Origin: Pontederia crassipes | Taxonomy: Eukaryota > Streptophyta > Magnoliopsida > Commelinales > Pontederiaceae | Assembly: GCA_030549335.1 (NCBI GenBank) | Contig: CM060196.1 | Location: forward strand, 25,378,501 to 25,442,500 | Direction: 5' to 3' | DNA length: 64,000 nucleotides | Shown: in pieces, positions 11,015-23,627 of the stretch | Layout of the letters: each line of letters begins with the position of its first letter | Position numbering within the stretch: the first letter of the stretch is position 1 | Made by a program: the position numbers and the translations under genes | The notes under the pieces: model-generated | Database searches by the model: none | Seen by the model: only the letters and a program-made list of their open reading frames with translations | Told to the model about the DNA's origin: nothing

Positions 11015-11755
11015 TTAAGGAACTGTAATCATAGAGAAACCTTCAATAAAACGTCGATAATATCCTACTAGGCCAAGAAAACTTCTCACTTCTGTTACAC
11101 TTTTTGGAGGCTCCCACTTCAATATTGCATCAACCTTTGCTGGGTCTACACAAATGCTCTCTGCTGAGATTACATGTCCCAGAAATACTATTGAGTTGAG
11201 CCAAAATTCACATTTGCTAAACTTTGCAAATAATCGTTTCTCTCGAAGTATTTGCAAAATAATTCTTAAATGCTCTTCATGCTCTTCTTCGCTTCGAGAA
11301 TAGACTAGTATATCATCGATGAAAATAATCACAAACTTATCTAAATAAGGTTTGAAAACATGGTTCATGAGATTCATAAAAGCTGTGGGCGCATTTGTTA
11401 AACCAAATGGCATCACCAGAAACTCATAGTGTCCATGCCGAGTTCTGAAGGCAGTTTTGGCAATATCAGCATCTTTAATTCTCAGCTGATGATATCCTGA
11501 TCTCAAGTCTATTTTTGAAAATACCTTTGCTCCTTGCAGTTGATCAACAAGATCATCGATCCACGGTAAATGATATTTATTCTTTATAGTAACTCTACTT
11601 AATTGTCTATAATCGATGCACAACCGTAATGTTCCATCTTTCTTTTTCACGAATAATACTGGTGCACCCCAAGGAGAAACACTAGGTCGGATGAAACCCT
11701 TGTTTAATAATTCTTGTAATTGTAACTTTAACTCTTTCAGTTCTGTTGGTGCCAT
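11015..11755 (-). pseudogene. G1 reverse transcriptase
   Basis: The 246-residue frame covers the RT fingers and palm. [21 protein letters not shown] is followed by [15 protein letters not shown] (first catalytic Asp) and [26 protein letters not shown]. The catalytic FIDDILVYS box comes next, then [20 protein letters not shown] and FLGHVIS. The frame closes at [10 protein letters not shown] copies element RNA into DNA in the cytoplasmic particle. The N-terminal RT residues (PYRMAPTE) lie across a stop from the protease frame. Confidence 0.92.
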
Positions 11756-11809
11756 TCGATAAGGAACAATAGATATGGGTGTTGTTCCTGGAATAAGGTC
11801 AATACTGAA

Positions 11810-12577
11810 CTAAATCTCTCTTTGCGGTGGTAATCCAGGAAGATCCTCTGGGAAAACATCTACAAATTCATATACGATTGGAATATCTTCCAATCGTGGT
11901 CCTTCTACCTTAGTGTTAATCACAAAAGCAAGGTAAGCTTCATATCCCTTCTTGATTAATTTCTGTGCCACCATTTCAAAAATAATACAAGAGGGAAAAA
12001 TTTGACGTTTACCACAGAAGATAACTCTCTCTTTTTCGGGTGACTCAAAGTAAACTTCTTTCTTAAAATAATTTATAGTGGCATGATGACGAGCTAACCA
12101 ATCCATTCCAAGTATGACATCAAAGTCTTGAATATTTAGATGAATGAGATATGCCATCATATCTTGCTCAACAACTTTGACTCTACAATCCTTATATGAT
12201 TGTGCGACAATAATAGAATTTCCCACGGGTGTATGTACTATCATGGAACACTCTAAAGGACTAAGTTTTCTATCGGCGTGCATGGAAAAGTCTTTAGTTA
12301 TGAATGAATGAGTAGATTCAGGATCAATAAGAACATGTGCACTTTGATCAAAGATAGACAACGTACCCATCATTACGTCACGAGTAGTCAAAGCATCGGG
12401 TTCTGTCATTGCAAAGACACGTGCTTGAGTTTGTGGTCTCCCTGGTGGATTTGTCGATTTTGATGTACTTGGGACATTTTGATTACTCGCTTTCACACTT
12501 ACACTAGGAGTAGTTTTGATTTGAGGTTTCACAAGAGGATATGCTACTATTTCAGAAATGCTTTTACCCTTTTTCAT
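11810..12577 (-). pseudogene. G1 protease region
   Basis: This 255-residue frame carries the retroviral-type aspartic protease: GTLSIFDQSAHVLIDPESTHSFI, then VILGMDWLARHHATINY. The family's active site is D-[ST/P]-G; here it reads D-P-E, so the flap-proximal glycine is lost and the enzyme is probably dead. It ends with IPIVYEFVDVFPEDLPGLPP, the start of the RT region. The upstream 12480-12577 part is a Ser/Thr/Pro-rich linker. Confidence 0.85.
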
Positions 12578-13772
12578 GAATCGACGATCTTGTATCTTGT
12601 ATCCCCTTTGACCACATTTAAAGTAAGCTCCTGTGAATACTGAGCATTTTCCAAAATGATATTTTCCACAAGTTGTGCAATATGCATTTGTGTGATATTA
12701 TTCTTGTCTTGGTCCAACTCTACTTTGATTTTTTGAATATGTTCTTCTGACTGCACTTGCTTGTGTACTCATATTTTTCTGATTGGTATGATATTTTTGT
12801 GTACCTTAAGTGATCCATTTCCATGTCTCCCATTATTGTAAAAGTTACCATGAGACTGAAATGTACTATCACCATATCTTGTCATTTTATTACTTGGCCC
12901 AGTCTGAGTAAAGTTGGAGTTTAGTCTTTTCAAATGTTGGCTAATTTGATTTCTTTCTTCTATAAGCTTTTCAGCTCTTAGTGCTGCTGCCACCAATTTG
13001 GATTAGTCAGTGAACTCCAACACTTCAACTTTTTCTCTGATGGTGAAGTCCTCCTTCGAATTTCCTACACTTGTCACTTTCATCTGACACCAAGCTCGGT
13101 GCATATTTTGATAATTGTGTGAACTTTACTTCATACTCAGCAACTGATAATGCTCCTTGTGTCAGATTTAGGAATTCCTTTTGCTTCATATCAGTGTACA
13201 CTTTGGGCAAATATTTCTTTCAAAATTCTCGAAGAAAGTCCTCCCATCCAAGAGTAGCCGAAAAATTTTGACTTCTAGGAATTGTCTTCCACCAATCCAA
13301 AGCATCTTTTTGCAACAAGGAAACAATATAATCAAACTTTTCTTCATTGGAACACCTCATCTGGTTAAATATTCTATCCATACGCATTAACCATGCCTCT
13401 GCCTCTGATGGGTCAACTGTACCTTCAAAATCAACTGCATCTTGTTTTCTAATTTTGTTGTAGAATCTATTTCTTTGCATAACTTGGGAGGTCGGGTTTA
13501 CTCTACTCATAATAACCCTTAAAGCTTGTGCAAGAACTTGTGCAGCACTCAATAGGATTGACTTGCTCAACAACATGAGGAGGTTTTGATAGACCCGCTG
13601 GGATGTCATCATCATGTAAGAGAGAGTTATCATTCACATCTTGTGCCACACCTTGTACCGATGCATGAGATGAAACTGATGGACTCCTATTAGGTCGATC
13701 GCCTGGTGGAACAGAATGACTTAGGCCAATAATAGCAAATTGGCCATCGCCATGACGCCTACGTGGTGGCAT
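12578..13772 (-). pseudogene. G1 gag (capsid and nucleocapsid), frameshifted
   Basis: The start is ATG at 13770-13772, giving MPPRRRHGDGQFAIIG, typical of Tekay gag. A frame change near 13560 leads into the Retrotrans_gag capsid core (DFEGTVDPSEAEAWLMRMDR, ALDWWKT, WEDFLREF). Another near 13215 leads into QKEFLNLTQGALSVAEYEVK. A zinc knuckle CTTCGKYHFGKC is readable at 12644-12679; the second knuckle is degenerate (YFKCGQRGY, with first Cys and His changed to Tyr). Gag forms the virus-like particle and binds the RNA. Several frameshifts make this copy non-functional. Confidence 0.85.
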
Positions 13773-13891
13773 TTTTACCCCTTCAAAATGAAAATTAAAA
13801 GAAAGTCAAAAGCATGCACTATCAATCTAATGCAAATAATGTCACCTAGCCTTAACTTAGGTTATACTGTCTACAGAATCTTATAACCTAA

Positions 13892-13902
13892 GCTCTGATA
13901 CA
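13892..13902 (-). other. primer binding site of G1
   Basis: On the minus strand this reads TGTATCAGAGC, one change from the initiator-Met tRNA complement TGGTATCAGAGC, a few bases from the LTR end at 13909. Confidence 0.75.
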
Positions 13903-13908
13903 AAAAAC

Positions 13909-16740
13909 TGTCACACCCAACTCCGTGACTAAATTCTAATATCAATTTTTGTATCCCTTAATTATGTTTAGCAATTCTGAAAATAAAATCGACAAAACCT
14001 CATCCCTTACTTATCTTGTGGTATTTGACAATACATACAAAAGATGCATATATCTATTCATCAAAGTTGAAATAAAAGTTATAAGACGACATTCACATAT
14101 TATCATCATTGTTTCACAACCTATCTCACATGTAACACCCCACAGGATCACGTCTTATACAACCTTATAAAAATTTTCTCTCAAACTTAATTACAACATC
14201 TAAGACTATCTATTACATATGCATGCTTCAAAAAACAAAAAAAAAAATAAAAGTGAAGGGGGATTAAAGTGCTCCAGCGGCTCGACCTCTTCTATATGCA
14301 GCAAAACAAGCTTTGAGTCGACTCAACTCAAGAACTTACGAGTATCTAAAAGATTTAAAATGGGTATTATGAGCAACAATCATTTGCTCAGTGAGTGGAA
14401 TAAAAGTACAACATAGGGGAACAATACGAGTGCATATAGCATATAACATTTAAATAAACACATTTCTTTCATATGAGAAAGCATTTAAAGTATAGCACAT
14501 ATAACATAACTTGTCAAATCATATGAACTTTCACATAGGTAAAAGTAACTCAAGATATCATAATTTTCATATTTAAACTCCATACATGTGTCATTGCACA
14601 TACTCATCATGGGTCAATACGTATCCCTCAATGATCATGTGTCATACAGTTAAGCAGAGCTTCATAATCAAGAGTCACGGATAAACATAGCAAATCATGG
14701 GTCAATACGTATCTCCATACGATTGTGTGTCATACAGCTAAGCAGAGCTTCACAATCAAGAGTCTCAGATACGCAGAGCAAATCATGAGTCAATACGTAT
14801 CCCAATCATGATTGTGTGCCACCCAATCATGATTCTCAGATACGCAGAACATATTATGGGTCAATACGTGCACGCAGAGCAACCCCCAAAGGGCAAAGAC
14901 ACTAGATATACGCCCCAATGATTTCATGTATATCGAATGCGGTCCCAAAGACCTTTTTCAAACAGCATAGTTAATGAACACATGGAGTTTAACAATATCA
15001 AAATACACGTCATAATCTCATATAATTATCAAATAAAACTTATTTTCACTTCACAAGCATTGTTCCCTGAAAATATTTTTATATAAGATATTACTTCATC
15101 TCATATGAAATCCTTGAAACATATCATAAATAATTTTCATAGCGCAAGATATGTTTCAATAATAAGAATAATAATCTTTGCTTGAGGTAATACCATAAAT
15201 AAAAGAATTAACATATAACATTTTGCTATGTTATAAAATTACCCACTCACCTTGTACTTTATCATTTTAAGGAGGTTTATTAGATTTCCTCCCTTTCACT
15301 TGTAACTTGAGGTTTTCCTACAAACAATAATGCCTTCTTACTTCCCAATCACTAGTAAGGTAATATGCAATGCATGCTCATGATGTATGAATAATTATGC
15401 ACCCTAAAATGCATATAACCTACTCTAATACCAATTTCTAACTACAGACATTTATATTCATAAGCTATTCCACACTTGGAACTTTTCAATTCCCCAAAGC
15501 TTAACTAAGTGCTGTTTCAGGATTTCAGACTGAGTGTCTGTCAATAAATAATTCATAACTTCTTAATAATATGGGAAAATCTTATGATTCTAAATTAATT
15601 AGAAATTAGACATACTAAGATTTTCAACCTTCAAGTATCATTATCGAATTCCAAGTGAGTAAGTCAGGACATCCCAAGCAATCTGACCTAGGGTTTGTGC
15701 CCTAGCAGACTGTGTATCACTGAAATATTGATTTATGTATTTCTTCATACTTGTCCATTTAACTAGGGAATAATTTTCCTGAAAATGAGACTTCATTAGT
15801 ATTTTGTCATAAAAATTATAGAATTTAACTCACTATATAGACTTATAACAAGAATAGTTAATTCGGGTCGTAATCTGTCAATATTCTGGAATCTGACAAA
15901 AGTATCACTATGAAATGAAAAATTCATTTCTCCCAAAATACAAGTTCAACTAGGATGATTCCAATCTCACCGAACCTTTGGAATGTTTATTTAAGAATAT
16001 CCAAATTTCAAACCCTAATTCACTCTATTCTAAGCGTGCCCTAATTTACAAATGAAACTTGTACCAGACTCGGGACAGGATGAGTGACTTGCGAAGGTAA
16101 GTTCATAACTTCCTCTATAAAACTTATTTTTAGATGATTCCAGAGGCCATGGAAAGCTAACTTCTAATGTATGAACCATACGAAATTTAATAATTTATGG
16201 TTTGTTTATCATCAAGTAATGATTCTCTCAATCAGAAGAAAAATTTTCGGATCAAAACTCACCTGGAACAGCCGACGTTCTCGATTTACCCCAGGTCAGT
16301 TCGCTCGAGTTCTTCCTCTGATAATTTTTCTATGGTGAATGTTAAGTGGCTTATATATATTTTTCAGAATTTTTTAAAGTCTTATGACAGTTTGGAAAAA
16401 TATCCCTTTGAGCAGCTCTCACCTGTCTGCTTCAGCTGCTTGGAACTTAAGTGATGGTCAATCACATTTATTTTATCATAACTAAGTATTTTAACCCTAA
16501 TTAAGCTTACTTAGTCCTATTTAAACATATATATTATAATATTTAGAAATTTTATGATTTATTCCTAATAACCCTATATAATTACTTTGTAAAGTTTATT
16601 GATAATTAAGTAATCATTATGCACTAATCAAAATATTAATTACTATATACAAATATTACTAAATGGACATTCAAACTAACTTAGTATGTTAATTAAATGC
16701 ATGATTATACACAAATGATGTTTCTAGGGCACGTCCGTGA
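13909..16740 (-). repeat. 5' LTR of gypsy element G1
   Basis: The LTR is 2832 bp. On the plus strand it begins TGTCACACCC and ends GGGCACGTCCGTGA. A TATA-type box (minus strand, TATATATAAGCC near 16350) places transcription start about 400 bp inside, so R-U5 is about 2.4 kb, unusually long. It carries a set of 85-88-bp tandem repeats at 14606-14880. The far part (15148-16740) repeats at 7356-8939. Confidence 0.85.
14606..14880. repeat. 85-88-bp tandem repeats inside the G1 LTR
   Basis: The phrase '(a)atcatgggtcaatacgt' recurs near 14609, 14694, 14782 and 14856. Each is followed by a 'gtgtgtcatac' or 'gattgtgtg' word and 'agcagagcttcacaatcaagagt'. The inverted partner at 6475-6670 shows two to three of the same units. 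These lie downstream of the TATA box, so they would be in the transcribed leader. Confidence 0.75.
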
Positions 16741-17045
16741 ATGCCTCGTTGTTGCCTCCCTCTGCGTCGTCGTCTCCCTCTGCGACATGATTCGTGTCGC
16801 CATTCGCCTACTTGATGCCCTCATCGCTAGCTCACAGTTGTCGCTCGCCTATTCGCTTGCTCATTACCTGACGATATGTCATGCGAGGATGGCCGACGAG
16901 GCAACCAAGTCTTCCTCCTCCAGAGGCGTGATGCCGATTGCTCAAGACGGCCAAGAGGCGATGAGGCGGGGAGGACATCAGCTTATATGTTGGTGATCGA
17001 TAATTACTTTGAGATGATGCAACTGGGAGACGAGGCGACCTAGTC
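16741..17045. other. GC-rich host stretch, left part (interrupted by the solo LTR)
   Basis: This GC-rich stretch runs up to the target duplication TAGTC (17041-17045) and continues at 19565. Words such as GACGAGGC.ACC.AGTCT, AGGCG and GACGGCC repeat between 16897-16965 and 17028-17045/19565-19640, so the original locus held an imperfect direct repeat. A plus-strand open frame (16697-16996) runs through it but resembles no family I recognise. Confidence 0.45.
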
Positions 17046-19564
17046 TGTAACGCCCCCAAAATTGCCCCTCCTGCCACGTAGGCAATCAAGTTGACCCCGA
17101 GAGCGCTACACTGCCTACTACACTATTGACCATGATCATTCAACAAAATGTACACGTGGCATCAATATTATAAGAAGATAAATCCAAAGACTTTAATGCG
17201 GAAGCTTAAACGTTAGAATATCAAGAGAGACAGCTAATCAATGGGGTCTATAACGAAATGGAAAAAGGTTACAACTTCAAGAAATTCGACATATAGGAGA
17301 AAGTTCGATAAGTGGAATAATATGGTGTCTATGAATAACAAAGTGAATCATCAATAAATGCAAATTAAGAGACTTGATGATGTAAACAGTCATGTGAAGC
17401 ATCCTCCAAGCCCTAAGCATTCCCACTCCTCATCAAGAAGCATTCTCGCCTACAAAATTCCAATGCAGAGGAATCGAATACCTATGAGCAAAGATGCCTA
17501 GTACAATAGAAGCATAGACGATGAAATAAGGATCAATGCTAATCAAGATGAGGGTCAACGATAATCATATAATAATAGATCAATAGTGAATAACAATATA
17601 TCTTGATTTCTATGCATTGACTATAGTAGGCCATATATCATGCTTCTGCTATATTAATATCTGTACTCTATTCTTTACTATGACTATACTTTGTCTTTAC
17701 TATACTCTGCATTTATCATACCATGTTCCATGCTTTACTATGCCATATTCTATGCCTTACTATACAATACTTTACTTTGCATTTACTTTGCTGTGAGTTG
17801 CACTATGTCTTTTACATTACTATGATATCCTTAAAGTTAGTTATCATATGCAAGCTCGACTTTATTAAGTTGGGATTCAGAGGTGCCTCTCTAAATCTGT
17901 AAAGCCAGTAAGCTCATATTGGAGATGGGTGTGACAATGCATCACCCATTTCGAAATGCAGGTGAAAGAGGACATGCACCCCAGGAACAGTGGTCATTTA
18001 AAAACCTGTAGGTTCACTGTCTCCTTAGTTAGCTACCTGTCCCTCTAGCTCAGTACTATGAAATCTTTGGGGGAAGGAGTGTGACCATTGCACCACCCTT
18101 CTTCGAAATACAGGTGGGAGATGACCTGTATTCTCAGGAACAGTGGTCATTAAAGACTAGTATGTTCGTTGTCTCCTTAGCTAACTATCTGTCCCTCTCT
18201 ACGTCATACTATAATATTTGTTCCGTACAATGGGACGACACATAATAATTTCGTGTCTTTATCTTTGCTTATCATGTAGTCTATGAATCATGACCCAAAA
18301 AGAGGCATTTATGTCTTTACAATAGGACTCGGCCAGTTATAGGTGAACTAGTTCGAGTCTCCGATTAGGATTCAAGAATCTGACTCAAATCGGATCAGTG
18401 CCCGACTCGGATCATATCAGAAGTGATTCAATATCTCTCTATGGATTTGAGTTGGGTTGAACCGGTTAGCCCAAACCGGTGGGTTGGACTGGACCGGACT
18501 GTCTGAACCGGTTAACTGACTGAATCGATCGATCATTTTTGGTCCGGTCGACGGTTCCTCTCGGTTCGATTCAATTGAACCAACCGACTTGGACCGGTCG
18601 ACCGCTCCTGGACCGTCTTCCTTGTTGAGGATTCCGTCGAACCGATCGACCATGCGGCTATGGCCGGTCAACCAATTTCTCTGTGTGTCCATGGATCGGT
18701 TGACCGATCTTACGATCATGGGGACGCGCGGTGCACGTCGGATCGATCGATCGCTCGCTCGGAAGACCGGTCGACCGCCCGAGAGATCAGATCTATCGGT
18801 TAACAGATGGATCGGTCGACCGCTCTAGTAGGATCGTCGACCGATCGAAAGATGTCGTGATGCAAAACATTCGTTGGGCCGGTCGACCGTTCATAGAATC
18901 GGTCGACTGGTTCCTGCGATAAAACAGGGTCTCTAGCCTTCTTCTTCGAATCCGACCGATCTCCAACCATCGGATCATGATGTCATCAATACGAAAAATA
19001 AAGTTCATGCAATTACGATCATAATAGGATCCTATTACGCATCAAACAATCGATATTTCATCATCTAGGGATTTAAAACTCTAATGTACCTCTATTTTCG
19101 AGCGTCGGAGTTTGCCGGTTCTGTTCGCATCTTCCGTTCGATCGCCGGTGGTTCCTGGACGACGAGAGGGCACGCCTGGTCCCCACGATCGTTGAAGGAA
19201 GTTGCTGAGTGCCGGAGAGGAATAGTCGTGCACCATGGGATCGTCAACTCGTCCCTACGCATGGTCCCTGTTCCGCCCGCCGTGCGTCGCTTGTCGATTG
19301 TCGGAGAGACGGGAGGAGATGGAGAGGGGATGGAGCGTCGGCCGTCAGGGGTTCCAAAGGGGCGCGAGGGTTTCCTCGTGCCCCTTTTTATAGCATCGGC
19401 CGACCGATTTTCGAGCGCGATTAGGGGAGGGATTTCCTCCCCTTGTCGATCATTTTCCTTTTTTTCTTTTTTTTTTTAATCCGAATTCATTCCAAATTCT
19501 CTCATTAATTACATTGATTTTCAAATTGAATTTGTTTCATTCTTTAAGAAATTACTGTGTTACA
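17046..19564 (-). mobile_element. solo LTR of a gypsy-type element with 5-bp target duplication
   Basis: The 2519-bp unit begins TGTAACGCCCC and ends GTGTTACA on the plus strand, flanked on both sides by TAGTC (17041-17045 and 19565-19569). It has no internal domain, primer site or second LTR. Its end words match those of the G1 and G2 LTRs. A minus-strand TATA box (TATAAAAAG, 19383-19391) places U3 at the right end, so it lies in minus orientation. A dense GGTCGACCG palindrome array fills 18430-18910 in its R-U5 part. Reading frames at 19084-19479 and nearby are by-products of the GC-rich LTR. Confidence 0.88.
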
Positions 19565-20572
19565 TAGTCTCCCTCCTGGGAGGCGATGTTGAGACGGCCG
19601 TGAAGCCTGCCACGGCCGTGAGGCGAGGCAGGCTTCGGCGGCGAGGGCTTCAACTTGGGGACAAACATGAGAGCTGAGCTGGCAGTGAATAGTGCTAAAC
19701 CACATGATTTGTTTTAGTGAACCGTCCGGTTTTTCATTTGCCATTCATGTTACATTTAATGACCGTAGATACAGGAGCAACGTGTTACTCAAGCACGCCC
19801 ATTAAATCATTGTTTGATTGGGTAAAAGAGGAGGAATTGATGTGAAAAGAAAAACAGTCTTATTTGTTTGAATTTAAATTGGAGAGGAAAGTTCTAATAT
19901 TTTTTTTTTCTTTTTAACTTCCAATCGGCGCGAAAAAAAGGATATATATATGTAACATGTTTTTATCTCTAATTTTATAAATTAAACATATAAATACACA
20001 TGTAAAAAATAAATCATATAAATAAAATTATTATTTAATATGCATTCTCTTTTCTTTTATTTAACGATGCCAACTAAATAAGAATAGTTATTGATCTTTC
20101 ATTCGCATTTTCTTTCACTTCTCATTATTTATTTTCTCTTTCTCTTAATCAATTTTGAACCAAAGCAGACCCTTAAAATACTTTCGCGCATCTGTTGATA
20201 ATCGGATTCATGCTTTGTAAGAAGTCATGAACACAAAATTAAAGTATTAACCTTTTTCGGATGGAGAATGAGTGCGTAAAGCATTATTATTTTGGGTTTA
20301 GGATTTCTTATGCCTGGCCACCAATTTCATAATCCACCATTGCTCTTCACAAAACAAAAGTGGTGGCTTTATCTCAAAAAAGGCAGTCCCAAAAACTCAT
20401 TCAGAACTCGTTGGAATCTATCCCAAGCGGATCAGATGCAGTTGGAGTAGGGGCCTGCTAACTTTGCATCTAATCAGTAAATCTGTCAAACTATAAGTAG
20501 TAAGCTTTATACGACTCTTTTCGTTTTCTACTGCAGTGAGATTTTTATAAATCTCATTTCATTTTGTTGGGA
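19565..20572. other. intergenic DNA with a possible MITE
   Basis: This starts with the right half of the GC-rich stretch (to about 19690). The part 19803-20180 may be a small MITE: the left edge has 'attgtttgattggg' and the right edge 'ccaaagcagacccttaa', which are loosely complementary and sit beside TAA/TTA-like trinucleotides, as in PIF/Harbinger MITEs. The inverted match is weak. No gene is visible between 20180 and 20572. Confidence 0.35.
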
Positions 20573-23500
20573 ACTAGATATTATATTTGATCACGATGAA
20601 AATTACAGTAGAAGGCTTAATGGATATAATAATACATAACCAAAGATTTAAAGAATATAGCGAAAGATTTAAGGAATAGAATAATACGGCGAAAGACTAA
20701 ATGACAAGGAGAGTACGACAAAATAAATGAAACATGCGGAAGCTTAATATATCAAATGTTTAATTAGCCTTCATAGGAGGCAACAATGCATGAACCACGT
20801 ACGTTTAAAAAGTGATCAAAATACATCTCAAAAAGATGCTCTGGTATGAGGAAACAATCTCATTACTAAGTACGGTGAGGGAAGCAAAAAGATGTACTCG
20901 TCCGTCCAAAAACTGTGGCTCATAAATGCAAAACTAATCTAAATAAAATAACGACTACTGTCCATCAGAACACGATAGGTATCATCTCCGTACACAACCC
21001 AACACATGCAACGATACATAAGATAACTACTGCTCCTCTCCATGAGGACCATATGCAGAAGTACACCACCCCGCCAAGACCTCCGTGCACGCAGCAACTA
21101 CTCCCGGATGACCATTATTCACCTGTGGGGATCAAGCTCAACCGTTAGCATAAAGCTAAGTACGAGTTCATATAAATCATAAATCAGCTCTATCCAAATA
21201 TAACATGTAAAGAGTATGAAATCAACATAATAAAAGAATCAAGTCGTCATGGATAGAGTTCATCAGTCATGGTATGAATCATAATAACAGTCTCATGTAA
21301 GAATATCATAATCATAAAAGAAAAACACATTTTCATAGCCATGTGCCATGCTTAACCTTCGTACATTCATACTTACTTGCTTTCATGCTTTTCATTTCAT
21401 TCATCTTTCATTCATTCTTAACTTTACATCTTTACATTCATCTTTCGAAGAGCTCTTTATCTTTAGGAGAATACCACTGCATAAAATTGATGATACAGCT
21501 ATCTAGACATTATATGCACGTGGGGATCAGTGCCACGGCGAACCCCATCGGGTTTGGATGACCTTGCCACCGGCGAAAGAAATCATTCGTGGGAGAAACT
21601 CTCGTCTAGATAGAGCAAATGATAATCCATGAGGGAGCCTGTTACGAGGTTAGAATAACATCTCTCATCGTACCTACGCCTGTCTTTCGATTCACAGATC
21701 GATCAAAGCAATGACAGGTCTTCATCTTTCGATGGATCTTTGTTTGCTTAGAAAATCCCATGGACGGAAGTCTACTGAGAAATCAGGTCGAAGATATTGA
21801 GATCATGACTTCCAGTTCACCCGACGGACGCCCAAAGGTTGCGGGTCATCTATTGAAAACATTTCGATCGATCGAAGGAGTGCGGTCGCCATTTTTTATT
21901 ATTCTTATTCATCATGTCATAGTTCATAATCATTCATCATCATGTTCATGAAAATCATCATTTACTTTAGAATCATGGTCATAATCGTAAATCGGAAAGT
22001 TCGAAGAAAATCATAATCATTCTTAGCATAATTAGCATAATCATACTTGGTTCATTTCGTGAGGAGAGATCAATAATCCTATTCGAGTGAAAGACATGGT
22101 TTCATACAGAATTAAGGAAAAATATTCATAGGATTGACAAGGAAGTAAATCAAAGGGTTTCGCATTAGTTCAAAAGTCGAAAGAATCGTAAGTATGGAAA
22201 TTGGGGTCAAAACCGGGCCGAGTAAAGGAAACCCAGGCCGAGTAGGCCTTAATAGAGCTCAGTTTGTCACGGTGAAAATCGAGAGGAAAACCCGGGCCTG
22301 GTTTGGGTTACACTCGGGCCGAGTTGGGAAGACGATCGAGTCGGGAGAATCGATTCTCTCAATCATCTTCTCCACGCAGAAACTCGGGCCGAGTCGTGGG
22401 TGACCCGATTCGGGCACCTGGTTCTCCTCGAGCTCGAGCTCGGCATCCATGGCGGACCCGGGCCGTGCTTGGAGTAACTCGGTGCGGCCAGACCGAGCCC
22501 GGACCGAGTTCTGAGGAATCTGGGTCGGGTTCGATCGAGTCGTAAAATATATTTCAATAGTTCATCTTTTCTGGCAATCGCCGACGTATTACAACTGAGT
22601 TAACTACATCATTGGCATAACATTCATGAAATATAAAGCATCTAAAGTCTATCACACAGCAATAATAATCCTAAGCATGCATCTAACGATAAAAGACTTC
22701 TATGATATTTCACACACTCGTTTCATTCTGGATCAGTTCAGTCATGCAATTAATCGTTTCATTTTTCATGCATTCCTTCATTCATACAACATGGTCATCT
22801 CGTCATCGTTCTATAGGTATCGTACATTTGGGGTTCGAGAGTTCAGTTCATAGGTGTTGGAATCAGGCATGCTCGTTCGTTTAGAATCTGACTTATGAGA
22901 AAGATCCCAAAGCCACACACCTTAAAGCCTAAGAAGTCACAGTTTTGCCCTTGCTATGTGCGTCTCGTTCCTATGTCGCCCGCTCGAGGATGATCGCCGG
23001 TGAAGCTCTCTCGTCCTCCTCTATTCACGCACGTCGGTGAGGGAGGAAAAAGTCGGGTGAGCGAAGGAAACGGAAATTGGATGAATGGAAAGGAATAAAG
23101 GGGCCTTCCTCACCAAGTTAGAGCCTCTGTTGTTCGCCTGCGCCGGAGATGACCTCCAACGTCGTCCGCTCGCCGCCTGCTGCCCACGCACCGGAGAAGA
23201 ATGGCGAGCAAGTTAGCTTTAGCTTGGAGAGAACGAAATAGCAGAGGGGGAAAATGAGAGGGTCGACCGCCTCTTTTATAGAAGTGGAGGAGGTCGGCCG
23301 GTGCTCCTCCCACAACAATCCGGCGGCCGATTTGCTCCGCCAGGTGGCCGTCGTGGAGAGGGGCAATAGGTTTGACCATTGGGGGGTGTTCGGTCGCAGG
23401 GTGAGAGAGAAACAGGGAGAAGAAGATGCCACAGCAAGTAGAGACAAAAATGAAAAATGGTGAAGAAGGAAAACAAGCATGTAGAGACAAAAACTAGGAA

Positions 23501-23574
23501 TAGAAGGCCTCCCCCTTTATGTTTTCATCATTTGTCATCATGCATCTATATTTTTTTTTTACCGTTGTGTTACA
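20573..23574 (-). repeat. 3' LTR of gypsy element G2 (outer end truncated)
   Basis: This matches 43950-46837 in the same orientation over nearly all its length. On the minus strand it starts at 23574 with TGTAACACAACGG. A TATA box (minus, TATAAAAGAGG) lies at 23271-23280. At 22200-22530 it carries repeated CCCGGGCCGAG-type motifs. The last 130-160 bp of the LTR (the part equal to 43812-43950) are missing at the left edge, so its target duplication cannot be read. Confidence 0.85.
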
Positions 23575-23627
23575 TTATAATACTCATAGAAAAAGGATTC
23601 GTCCCCGAATCCGGTAAGGTATGGGGC

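Noticed and set aside
18417-19479. Frames with repeated DRSTDR- or SMDR-like peptides and the 131-codon frame at 19084
   Set aside because: They come from the GGTCGACCG array and the GC-rich end of the solo LTR.
23110-23490. Open frames of 66-126 codons on both strands
   Set aside because: They lie in the GC-rich U3/R part of the G2 3' LTR and are mirrored in the 5' LTR (46229-46844).
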